The notes under the pieces were generated by a model. The model was not told the origin of the DNA. It searched no databases and worked only from the letters and a program-made list of their open reading frames with translations. Source: Ifrita kowaldi (lineage: Eukaryota; Chordata; Aves; Passeriformes; Cinclosomatidae). Taken from it: DNA of 64,000 bases. Positions within the stretch are counted from its first letter, which is position 1. Each line of letters starts with the position of its first letter. The translations under genes were made by a program, and so were the position numbers. The DNA lies in NCBI GenBank assembly GCA_013398055.1, contig VZRS01006715.1, positions 186,001-250,000 of the forward strand. Direction: 5' to 3'. Of the stretch, positions 11,314-23,428 are shown piece after piece.

Positions 11314-14300
11314 ACCTTGGGATCAAATACAAAGAGCAAACTAAAGTTTTCACCTCAAGCATATCATTATTCATATCTATAGCTTAGATAACATCAGAAA
11401 AAATGTTATGGTTGCAGTTTATTCAGCTCGAGCTATTATTGATTGCAATAACTGATGATTTACCAGAACTATCTAAGCTTTTCTTGACACAGTCCGGGAA
11501 ATATATTAAAGTAGCCAGCCTATGTTACTTCAAAAGAGTATTAATTATTCCTTAAAATTAATATTGCAGAAAGTAGTCAAAAATAAAGTGAATACTTCAG
11601 ATATGAGTTATAATATGAATAATATTCCTAGATTATTCCTTATTGTCACATTCAGAGGGAAGATGTTTACACAGAATTGAAACTATGGCATCAATATATC
11701 ATAGCCTAAAATGAAAACTGAAAATGATCTGACAGGGAACTAAAGAGGTAGGGTGGAATATTTGTTCCAGAGAAGACAAGAAAAAAAATAAGGATAAAGG
11801 CATCCTTCCTCTCCAAGTGCACGGTGGAACTATAAATCTGCGAAAGTCTGTCATTATGTCTTATTAGTACTTCTTTGTTCTTAAAAATGAGATTAGATGA
11901 TGCATTGAAGTTAGCACAGGTTTCTATAGAGCTGTCCCATTATCTCATGAATATACCACTGCAGTATAGAGAGGATTATATCTAATTTGCCTGAGAAAGG
12001 AAAGGGTTGATCATTTACATGTGAGCACAAGAGAGGATGATGGAGCTGATAATAAGCAGCCAAGTATGTCCTAAGAAATGGTATAACCTCAATTTGAGAA
12101 TACATTAATTTTGCATACTTTCAGTGTCTGATATTTGCCTATTAATTTTAAGACACTTGCCCAGCCCAAATGGAAGAATAAATTTGCCTTATTTAAATAT
12201 ATTTTAATTTTATAGCAGTTAGATTATTAGACCCAACTGTCTATTTATTAGCTTTAATGATGGAGTGCTCTGAATTTACACTTTTTAATGAATATTTTTG
12301 CTGTTACTGTTCGTTTTCTTTCTTATTTCTGTTTGAAGTAAATTATTCTTATCTCAATCAATGATCTTTACTTTTTGTGCCCCAAATTCTCGTCTCCAGC
12401 CTGCCAAAGGGGAGGGGGGAGTCAGGAAACAGCACATGGTTTGTAGAGTCTCAGTGGGAGCACTAAACTGGGGAGTACGTTTCCTAAACTCTGTCAAGTT
12501 ATGAGGTCATTGTCACACCTCAACACATGACTTTGAAAGATGGCAAAAGCCTATGTTTTACTCCTCTACAGTGACTCTGTTCAGAGACATAAGTTCTCAT
12601 GCATTTTGATAAGTGAGACATTGAAATTGTGTTTTCCATTTACACCTGACAGAAAGTCAGATTTGTACCAACAACATTAAGCGTCTACAAGAAACCCATT
12701 AGAGGAGATGTAAGGAGTTTAAGTATTATTAATGCATTCATTCAATTTCTTTATCAGTTTCCCACACTTCTAAATGTCAAAGCCAACTATTTCATATGCA
12801 TTACATTGATGGCAGAACCTTTGAAGAGTAGCTGACTGCGTCTCAAGTCCATCTAAGAGATTGATGAATTACGGCTAGAGACTAGGAAGAGGAAAACCTG
12901 TAGAAACACTACCGAAACCAGTTCAAGTTGATGGCATCTCCCACAGGACAAAGAGTTTACAGTCAGTCCTGTTGAAATAGTCATAAGACCTCAACTAAAA
13001 TGAAATAATTATTCATCAATGTCTTCATTTATTTTCCATGTTTCAGACCTTAAAGAATGTTATTCTCCCTGGAAATCTGCTTTTCTCCTAAGTCTACGTG
13101 CCAAAAAGAAAATAGACCCAAACTCTTCCAAAGGAGCTCTCTCTTGAAACCTCCTTCTGGCCTTTGTGCACCTTCTGGATGTACAGCTGTTTGGAAAGAC
13201 ATGGGAAGGTGTTCCATTACTGCGTAGGGTATTGCAGATGAAGGGTCAGTTCTCACACAGTAAATATCGCACATGCCAAATGTTAAACTTAACTGACACG
13301 TAGAATACATCCAGCCTGTCATGGTACTCTAGACATGTGAGTATCCTTGCCTTGTCTGTATTATGCATTCAAATGGATGGAGATTATAGACAAGCAGATA
13401 CTCTCTCTAATCTAAATCAAGACAAAATTTCTGGCTTGAAAGATGACATGTTCAGGGAACCTCTATAGACGAATATTTATGTAGCATAGGAAACTGCAAA
13501 CCATAGCTCTTTGGGAAGATCCTCACATTTCACTTCTGCTAAGGGGTTACTTAGAAACAGGGAACAGAAAAAGAGTTCAATATTTTGTAAGAGAAATGCT
13601 ATAGCATAGATTGTGCAGCATGATCAAATGGGTACTAAAAATAGATGTAGGTAGCATGAAAATACTGCAGAAATGAAAACAGCAATAAAAAATTTTTTTT
13701 AGTCAAATTTTAACTCATTCATCAGCAGATTTTTCTAGTTTTGAGGTAATTACAGTTAAAGATGAGGTTAGTCCAACATGGAAATTATACTTTAAAATCC
13801 TTGATTAGACTTTCAGTGAAGACAAAAAAGAACAGAAAAGAGCATTAAGAAATCATCCTCCATCCTAGGCAATTACTGTTCACATCAATAAAACAAAATC
13901 TGAAATTAAAACATTATTCTATTTCATAGCTGTAAGTGGCACTACTTGGGAAAATTGTCTGAAATTGTCCCTAAATACTTATGTGAAAATAAAATTCAGT
14001 ATTCAAGGGAAAACATAAAATGCAAAGGAGGAAAAAAGATGAAAAAGCTATCTTTGGACACCTTAGTTAAAGGAAATATCATTCACACTTCCAACATGCT
14101 TTGAATCCACCAGGCATTAACTTGTCACTAATTTTACCTCTGGCTCATAGACCCGAAGTTGCTGAAGTTACAAGGAATAAAACCATATAGAGATACAGGT
14201 TAAAAAATACGCAGTTCAAGGTATTTTAGGTATTTTTTTCATTCCTGAACTATTAAATAGTATACAGAGAAATGCATGTGGCTGTGATCTCTCTCTATAT

Positions 14301-17300
14301 AGTTGGATATTAAAAAAATTACAGTTTCCAGATTTATACTATTTGTGTATCTTTGTGTAAAATTTGAAAGAGACACCAATACTGATGTATCTGAAAGAAT
14401 TTTCTAGTTGGAGGTCATACATGCTGTACCTACATTTTTGTGTGGGCAAGACGTGATGTCCTCTTAAAAAATGTGTATGAGGAACTGAGCTATTGGTAGG
14501 GTCTCCAGCAGCCTAATGATTCAGCTGTCTGTGTCCACGTTCTCTTCTGCTTTCCATCCTGCCCTCATATTCTCCTCTTGCTTCAGCTGTGCTGGCCATG
14601 CTCTTCGTCCTTCACTGCATATCATGCACCATTTATTGAAAAATACTGTCATTTCATTTTCATTCTGTTTGAGTCAACTATGAGCTAAACCAAATGAGGC
14701 TGCTCTGACATAACACTAAATAAAATTAGAACTCCTGATGAGATTCTTCCTCATCTGTACTATTTTAAATTAATACAGCATATTACATCCCATTTTAAAA
14801 AATGTATTTTTGTCTCTATTGGAGGAGTCCCATTTGGAAAAAAAAAACAAAGTAGAAAGACAATTACCACAAGACCTTTTGGAATCTGGTGGGACTAAGT
14901 AAAATAAGTGTTTACTACTTTGTACCAGAAAAGGTAAAATTCTCTTAGAGCCTGCTCGTGTCAAGTTTAAAGAAAGTTAACAAGCTTTAAGTTGTTTTTT
15001 ACATATGTCACACTAATACATAGAACTTCGTATTAAAAAGCTAATCTTTACTTTCCCTTTTTCAGACCATCAGTATTCACTGTTCTAGTTCTTAGTTTCC
15101 CTTTTCTTCATCTGAGACTGTTTGTTTGCATACATAATATTTATTGGTGGAATTAGGTCTAATCCTGATATCTCAAAAATCTTTAAAATGTATACCTACA
15201 ATCCCATTGGAAAATAGTAAAATATTTCCATAGCTTTCATTTATTCCACATGAATCCATCACTTCAGAACATCATGTATGTGACTTCACATGCAATTACA
15301 TTTAGAAATCTTCCATTTATCTCATAATTGTCATCAACAATCTTTGGGTAGAGTAGATTACAGTGATTAAGTTATAATTTACAGTCATTAATGCCTTTAC
15401 AACTCAGGAAAATTAATTTTTAAATAAACACTTTGAAGGAATGGTCTAAGCCTACATCAAAATCTTTATTCAAAACTGTTTAGTAATATGTCACTATTAT
15501 ATGAACAGTGTGCTCAGTTTTGTGAAAATCTGATGGTTTTAGAAGAAAAAATGTGTCAGATTAATACATTTCATCAAAATTTAAAAGCATTTTCCAAACA
15601 GACCTCTGTACGTATGTTTCAAATGAGAAAATCTCATGTTAGTTAATGAAACAGAAAAATATTTGAAATTTTGGATGCTTTTCTGAATTCAAGTAAGTAT
15701 TCCAAAAGCAAACTAAATAGTTTTGTAGTCCTTTACATCTTCTCTAAAAGGCTGAAACTGATAGAGTATACAAGATATTTGTTTTTAAAATATTTTCAGG
15801 GAGAAGTATTTTGGCAATTTGTTTTCAGGTTTTCTAGTAAAATCAAAATTAATCAGAATCAAACTGATCACTAGATCAAGACAGGGACAGGTTCTCAACC
15901 TAAATTGGCAAGTATATATAAAGTGTTTTATTGTACCTTCTAGAGCGAAAACAACTATGATTCATTAATTAGGAACATCCCAGAATAAGATTAATCAGTT
16001 GCCAGGGCTGATGGTAGCAACAGTCTCTATGAACACAACAAAAATTATTCTGCTGAAGATGTGAGTTTTCTTCTTACTACTGTTGTTAGGACCAGTTTAT
16101 TGGTAGCTGGGTGAATAGCCTGTGATTTAGACAACATTCAGATGATCTGGATAACCCTCTGATTTTCTACATTATGAAACTATTAATCCAGCTGGTGTCT
16201 ATACTTTTAGACACATATATTTTGGTTTTTGAGTCTAGAATATCTCTTGAATGTGTAAGAAGTATGAGATTTCAAAATTATCTGTTTTCAGAGGCATAAA
16301 TCTTTCTTAGGCAATCTGCATTTACATTTTTGTTTAGCACCCCAGGCCATATTTGTTATTTAATCTGCCTAATGTCAGAAGGAACCACAGTTCCATAAAG
16401 CCATGTGGTGATGAATAACACCCTTAATGGAGTTATAAATTGAGACTAATTGGTTTATGTGATTGTTATTAAGTCCCATTTCAGCTGGTTAATGGAATGT
16501 TGTTTGGCAAGGGAACAGAGCTAATGTTATCAGATAATTTTCTTTTGAAAATAGCTTAAATTTCAGTCTTCCAGATCCACAGGTTCTAAATAAGTCAGCA
16601 CCATTCCTGCTAAAAAAAATATCCCTGTAATGTGCCAACACAAGTAAATTCCAAAGTTATCAATAATGTGGCTTTAATATTTTAGTACATTTTCACACCC
16701 TATCACCATATCCTACATTACCTTAAAAAATGGCCAAAATATTCCAATCAGTGAAACATTTCAACAGAGACTTTAATCCCATCTCACAATTGCTTGAATG
16801 GTTTCAAATATCACATAACGAACAAATAAATTGACTTTCATGAAAACCAGATTTGGCAGGAATGCATGAGCGCCTAGTTAAATAAGCAGACTAGGACTCT
16901 AGGGCTACTTCTACCCAATTTGTTATTTTTCAAGTGTAAGAGTTCCTAAATTAGTATCAAAACATGGACTAGTTTGAAACTTGAAATCAATATCCACATG
17001 TGATTTGAAATTTGAAGGCTTGCCTGACCATATTAAGGTTCTGAGGACTTTTTTTTTAAATTATCAGTACAATCCAAGGGTGCAAAAATATATTGCCAAA
17101 TCTAATATCCATAAAGCAATCTGTCTGCATCACTAACTGCTGCTTCCTTTCAGTCTTGTTGGTAGGTCTAAGAAGACCATGTTTAAGATAACATAGCAAA
17201 ATTAATGAAGATTAGCAGTACTAACATGGGTTTTCCTGTTTATGAGCATTGACAAGCTTATACTTCATAACACTAGAATACAAATACCACTAGGGCATAG

Positions 17301-18447
17301 TTTAACACAAGTATCTTAGAAAACCAAAACCAGCAATGAGTTTCATTTACTCCTATGAGCACAAGCAATAATTGAAACTCACATTAGTATAGTTCAGAAT
17401 TAGTCTTTAGGGCACATATGTGGTTGTACCCGTGTAAAATGAAGGTGTTCAAAGTTATGTGTGATCACTGATAAAGGAGAGCTGCATGAAACTATGTCCT
17501 GATGGGCAGCTGTCCTTAGTTGTGACAGCAGTGCACAAGAAGAGTGGAGGCTCTCAGAGACTACATACTCAAACCTAGAAGCTATTTATGGACCACAGCA
17601 GCATCCTGAAAGCAAATCTGGAACCAGTGAAGTTTAATATTCTCTCTATAGCTATCATCACCAAGCAACCTGGCCTCTGCATAGCACAACAGCTATAGCT
17701 TCTCAATGGCCTTCCAGTGTTATCCCAGACTGAATGAATTACAGTGACAGAATTTGGAGGCTACAATGACAAGGATAGTGGAATGGTGAGCACCAGAGAG
17801 GCAGTTATAGCTGTCACAACACATGCACATGCAGGGTGAGGATTTTACCCATGCATGCAACCGGGGGACAAGAGCATTAGGGAGGCATAGAGGAAGAAGG
17901 ACATGAAAGGAATTACTAGAATGGTGGCAGGTACTGGTAAAACATTGTAAAATGCCACTGACCTTGAAAGATGTTACAATTTTTCCCACACAAATATATT
18001 ATGAAAATTTCAGCATCTGCTCAAACTAACTCAAGGTTTCAGTGTCAACCAAGGTATTACCAGCGTAATCCAACACTTGTTATATTGTATTTCCACCTCT
18101 TGCTTTTTAAAGCATGCTTGTCATTCAGTAGGCCTTTATCCATATCCCAGTATATGTGACTTGAAATATTCTTATTACTGCTGACATTTTTATATCATTA
18201 CAAAGGACAAAATTGTGAACTTAATATCTGAAATTATTTGATTGAGAGCAAGCATGGTGTCATTTGACTGTCTCACTGCCCTCTCACACTATACTTCGTA
18301 TTATGACTTTTCAGATAACAACATGAATTTATACAAATACAGACATGTTAGCAAGAAATGAGCATTAATCTCCTGAGCTATTTTATCTTAAAGACAGGTA
18401 TCTACTACAAAATACTGATTCCAAACAAATTCAAAGGAAAACAGCGC
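11314..18447. other. Long non-coding AT-rich stretch, no gene seen
   Basis: About 7 kb of unique AT-rich DNA without an identifiable transposon, RNA gene or exon. Open frames are short and lack recognisable domains. The blocks near 12,130-12,300 and 16,380-16,560 are dense in TAAT/ATTA homeodomain-type cores. They could be regulatory, but such cores are also common by chance in AT-rich DNA. Confidence 0.55.
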
Positions 18448-18499
18448 CAAATCTTAATTAAACACTCTGTTCTCAAATCTTAATTTAATGCTCTGTTCT
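18448..18499. repeat. 26-bp tandem duplication (2 copies)
   Basis: Units 18,448-18,473 and 18,474-18,499 both begin CAAATCTTAATT and end CTCTGTTCT. They differ at only a few central positions. Confidence 0.88.
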
Positions 18500-18605
18500 G
18501 CTCTCTGCCTGATTGTCATCTTCACTTCTCCCAGCCACCAACTAGCATGAAGACAGGCATAGATTCTATCAGAAGGAATTGAGGAAATTATAACTAAAAC
18601 TGGAT

Positions 18606-18622
18606 TTTCTCTCTCTCTCTCT
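18606..18622. repeat. Short (CT)n microsatellite
   Basis: A run of about eight CT dinucleotides, short enough that it is probably stable. Confidence 0.7.
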
Positions 18623-20255
18623 GTTATTGATTTTCACAACTATTTGCAATGAGGAAGGAAGGAGAAGAGAGAGAGGTTCCCACTGTTTTACATGTGAAAC
18701 TAGACAGAAAGGTTATAAATTTTGGCAAAAATATTTCTTGCAGTTATTCAATGCTTATCCTTAACCTGTTTTTCTGCCTCCTTTTCTTCTCAGGTCTATT
18801 TAACTTCTTTTATTTTAAATTTATTCTGGATTTTGTTACCATGTCTGTTCTAGCTCAGATCATCCACATCCTTCTTAACTGCCTTGAAACTGAGTGCAAC
18901 TTCCCAGTTCGCAGGGTAGGATCAAAACTCCTATTATGAAAAACAGCAGAGGATATGGATGAGGAAAAGAGTAAAAGAGATGAGTCATAAAAGAAGCATA
19001 GCTCACACAGGAGGGAAGATTTTTCAAAAGGTTGGCAATTATTTGGAGGAGGGAGGAGATGGGAAAGGAAAGGGAAACAAGTAATTTCTCTCAGGTCTTT
19101 GGGAAGACTTGTCTGATTTTGCCCCTGGTGTTTCATTAAAAAAAACAAACAACCAAATCAAAAATACAAACTCAAACACTGGAGATGGGTTAGAGAAAAC
19201 TCGACAGTTTTAACAGTATCTTTTGGCTTTCACAGATATAATTTTGTACTAGTAATTCCCAGGTCATTTTAGGGGTCCTAAATTCCTAATTCTTCCTGAA
19301 AACGACAATAGATCTTTCATCATATGCTCATTCATTTTGTTGGGTGAGATGAAAGCATCTCATTCTTTGAGATACACAAGTACCAATGTCTTGGCCACCA
19401 TGTAACGAGACTGTTGTAGTGCACTTCACAATAAATTGCCTCTCATCATTTGGAAACAGCAGGACGTATTTGCCATCATTTCCATTTAACAAATTTACCT
19501 GCTCTGCAGTGGATTGCACTAATTTCTCTAGTTGCAGTTTAGAGTCTTGATATCAAATTTCACAGACACAGTAACTCTGATATTTGCTTATGTGGGTGAC
19601 TGTGTTTCTTTTTGTGTGATTATGCACTTCAATTAGAGGAGGTCAGAAGAGGAATCTTCTTTCAGTGTCCTCAACTCTGGAGCTTCCTTCTGGTCCAAAT
19701 CTTTTGACTTGCTGAACCTGAGAAATGTGCTTCATAGTTCATCTTTAACTTTTTTGTGGGCACTTTTGCTATGGATGAGTTTGTAAAATGCAGGGATTTT
19801 AGCATCGCAATAATGTTTGTCCTGAGCACAATAAAACTGCTTGTTTAATGAGTCAACAGGAATTTAAAATTTGTATTTATTTTTAATGTTTTGTTCCTAA
19901 ATTTTTAAGCATTCAAAGTAATTGCTGCTTTTAAAAAAAAATATTGGAATAAACAAAATAATATATTCTCAAATATTATGTTTGTTTCTTCCTTTCATAA
20001 CAAACAAAATTTTCTTATTTAGTTTTTTTTCTCCTCCCCTCATTGATTCCTGTCCTGAAGGATATTTTGTATTTCACCTCTGTGTTTCTGGATTTTTACT
20101 TTTATTCCAGTAATGATGTCATCACCTTTACATTGAAACTATTATATTCAGATGAGAAAAAGGCATGTTGCATTACTACATAAAAAATTTGTTTATTCCT
20201 TGAATTTTTTTCTGTTTATAAGCAGAGAGCAAGACAAAAGCAAAGTGTGAATTAG
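18623..20255. other. Non-coding sequence, nothing recognised
   Basis: AT-rich DNA with overlapping short frames of about 60-97 codons on both strands around 18,650-19,150. None has a family match that I can see. Confidence 0.5.
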
Positions 20256-20800
20256 CAAAATGGAAATGCAGAGCTCCTGGTTTTCTTTCCATTTCCATCT
20301 ATTGTCTGTAGTGTTTTGGAAGGACAGTCACATATTGCAAGGAAATCAGGAACAATCCAATGCTGCTTCCTCCTCGCTTGGTCACCTCTCAGCCAACTCC
20401 GATTGCCTCCTGGTCTCCTCCCTTTGGCCCTCCCAGAGATGGGAGCTCAGGTTCCAGCTGTGATGCAAGGAGGTCAGCAATGGAAGAACCAGATGTCTCC
20501 AAGGGCCTGAAAAACTCCATCTACGACCGTTTGCCGTGCCTCATTCTGTGCCTTGGTGCACTGCTTTAGGAGACATCAAATTTGTGTTTCCTACAAGGGG
20601 AAAGCTGATGTTATTGGATTGTATCATACAGCTCATAAAGATTAGGTTCCAGAGAAGGGAGCAACTGGTTATCCTAAGCTGGCATAAACTCACTCTGCTG
20701 AACCATCAGCAAAAAGCCAGTTATGATGGTGCATCCACACTTTTCAGCTGTGGAGCACAAACTCAAACAAATGCAAACATGGAGCTTCGAGGGGCATGAA
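20256..20800. other. GC-richer patch open in three plus-strand frames, unclassified
   Basis: All three plus-strand frames carry 64-87 codon open stretches between 20,260 and 20,800. That reflects fewer stop triplets in GC-richer sequence and is not a sign of a gene. No protein motif is recognisable. An old degraded transposon or a non-coding exon of a long transcript are both possible. Confidence 0.35.
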
Positions 20801-23398
20801 AGTCACTGTTACCTGGCAGTGAAAGTGTGCTTGACTGAAACTGTGCTATCAATGTGTTGTTTCCGATAAGTCCATTGCCAGAGGATGTGGGACCTGTCTA
20901 AAATACTAGTTAGTCATAAACAAGTCATAAAAATTCCAGCATTGATTGGATCACCCTATTTAATTTGTTCCTGCTATTGTTTCTTCACAGAATTTTTATA
21001 TTTAAATAAAATCAGGGAAACTGAACGTTTTGCAGTACTCATCTCTCTTCTTTTCCTCCACATTTTTCTGCCAAATTACTGGGAGTGTCTGAGTTCTAGC
21101 TAGGAAGAACTAGTAAGAATTCTGGTAAGATTTCATACAACTGGTAAGAAATCATACAACTACAGAAGATGCATATAAATAGCTCACATCTTCTTTAATC
21201 TGCCTTTTATGGACAGCTTGCTGTTACCAGCACTATTGTTAGCCATGCATCCCCTAAAGTGGAACCAGCTAGTGATACAAAGTAGACTGATATTACTGTC
21301 ATTTGCTAGAATGCCAAAATGATATTCAATGTAGCAGGGAATCAGACAGATTAGAACTGCATATTCACAAAAAACTGTGTCAGTCTGACTCAGTATTGAA
21401 AAGTGCAGGATCAGTTTGGGTATTTAAGAATGTGTGGGAAATAGGATGACATTTGGAACAAGGCAGAAAACTTTGTGGAGTGACTGACATGTCAGCAGCA
21501 GCAACATTGCCAGTGATCCACACCCACTTCTCTTTTAAGGTATTTAAAGTACACTGTAACTCTTTCTTTAACCCTCAACAAGAATCACCAAGGGAGGATT
21601 TCCTGCAGTCTTCATAACCCTGAAGGGCAAGAATGTCCTCCAGTAAATTCACCATACTGCAACAATGCCAAGAGCCTCTAGAAAGTGAAAAGCTTGGGGG
21701 TAGTTAATGGATCAGACAGTCCATGATCCCAACTGACAAGTGCAACTTAAACTTTAAAATATGACGAACAAACAATCCCAGATTAAGCACAGTAGTGACT
21801 TGCCTGTTCCCATATTTCCCTGCTGTTGTGATTTTACATGTTACACCATGGCAGCCATGCAAATCGATTACAACTGGAAATGACAACTCTTCCAGTAATG
21901 CATATCACCATTGTTTAAAAGATGCAAAAAGCATTCCACAAGCAGTATAAAATCTCTTGCTTCATCTCTTCAGTCTCCATAAAGAAAGTAAAAAACTCCC
22001 CATGCATACAATTAAACCCATGAGAACCAAACATGAGTACTCAGACACAGCATCTAAAAATGTTAACTGTACTGTGAGACCTATGGTCCCTTATGGGGTA
22101 CGTACAGAAAAAACACAACATAAGCCAGTGAGACACAGACCCTTGTACTAACATGAGAAAGGAAATACTCAGTTGAATAGAATGGTTTTCAGATAACTGG
22201 GGATGGAATAATAGCAATTGCAAATATAAGTTCCATTCTGATCATAAGTATGCACACAATCCTCAGACGTACAGCATTTTGAATGAGGATCTTTATAAAG
22301 AACCAATGGGTAATCGCTGACCTTGTTGGATTTTTGAGTGTACAAAATGAACCAGCAGGCATAGTTTACTCCTTGTAGAGTGCACAAGACATGGTCTATT
22401 TCTGGTCTGTTTTTCAGATCTCTTTTATCTAATGTAATGAATAAAGCCATATAGCATTTTCTTTATGAAGCTTGTCTTGCAAAATGGACTATGTGATGTT
22501 CTATGATTTGCGAATTTTCTGAGTTTTATTACTACAGAATTAGGAAAACTGAAAATTTTTCAGTAATTTTGCCCCCCAAAAGAGTAACTTTTCTCAAAAT
22601 CAGATGCATTTTCATTTGAAAATGAATCTGAATTCTCAGAAAAGTAGTTTATTTTTGCTTCAAATTGTGACAACACCTAGGGAAACCATCAGCACAAAAG
22701 AGTACATGCACTTCCAAATCACATAAAAGGACAAAAATTCCTCAGATTAAACAATTTTGTATTTTGTTGCTATATTTTGTATATGCCCAGTAGTCAGAAC
22801 TTATACAAGAGAGTCTGATAGGCAGCCTTCCTGTGGCATTACATAACATGACACACAGTTGTCTTCAAACAAGGCCTTGTCTGCATTGTTTCCATATTCT
22901 TAAGCCAGAGATCTAATAGGGGGTTACAATTCTTCAGAGCGACAGGGTTGGAATACATAATGTACAATTTTCCTTTCCACTCCCACAGAAGAATTTCATG
23001 CCTGCAGTGAACCCCTGGCATATATAAATATTTAAAATAAATATACTCCTCTCCTTTTGGCATTTCTTCAAGCTATCATTTCTAGCCCTGATATCCAATA
23101 TAAGCTATGATGACTAAATAAATATATTGTGTCTCACCAGTGTTTTTCACCATGTGCTCTCAGAGGCACTTTCTGCTTATGATGACTGTTTAACAAACTC
23201 TTAAATTCGGAATCCAAAAAGGTCAAGTAATAAAAAGTATTCTCCTCCCTCTGCACAATAAACAAAGGGATTTAATCTGCTGACACTTCAGGTGCCCCAA
23301 AGCTCTATTTCTTTTTTACCTCTCCCAAAACAACAACCTTTGCTTTTTCTTGTGTGAAGTATCTGTGCCTGAGAATAAACAAATAAAAAACTTTGCTC
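20801..23398. other. Non-coding AT-rich sequence
   Basis: Unique AT-rich DNA. A 93-codon minus-strand frame at 22,169-22,450 contains several cysteines but no domain that I recognise, and it is within chance length. The small duplication at 21,122-21,159 is listed separately. Confidence 0.5.
21122..21159. repeat. 19-bp tandem duplication (2 copies)
   Basis: The unit CTGGTAAGA(TT/AA)TCATACAA occurs twice head to tail (21,122-21,140 and 21,141-21,159) with two differences. Confidence 0.88.
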
Positions 23399-23428
23399 TG
23401 CTCAGTGTTTTCCCCAAAACACTGAGCA
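23399..23428. repeat. Perfect hairpin: 13-bp stem, CCCC loop
   Basis: The arms 23,399-23,411 and 23,416-23,428 are exact reverse complements (TGCTCAGTGTTTT and AAAACACTGAGCA) separated by CCCC. The stem is short for a microRNA precursor. No flanking transposon ends were recognised, so the element stays unassigned. Confidence 0.9.

Noticed and set aside
20260..20800. Four plus-strand frames suggesting an exon
   Set aside because: They occupy all three frames, with no preferred frame and no recognised family. This is a GC-richer patch.
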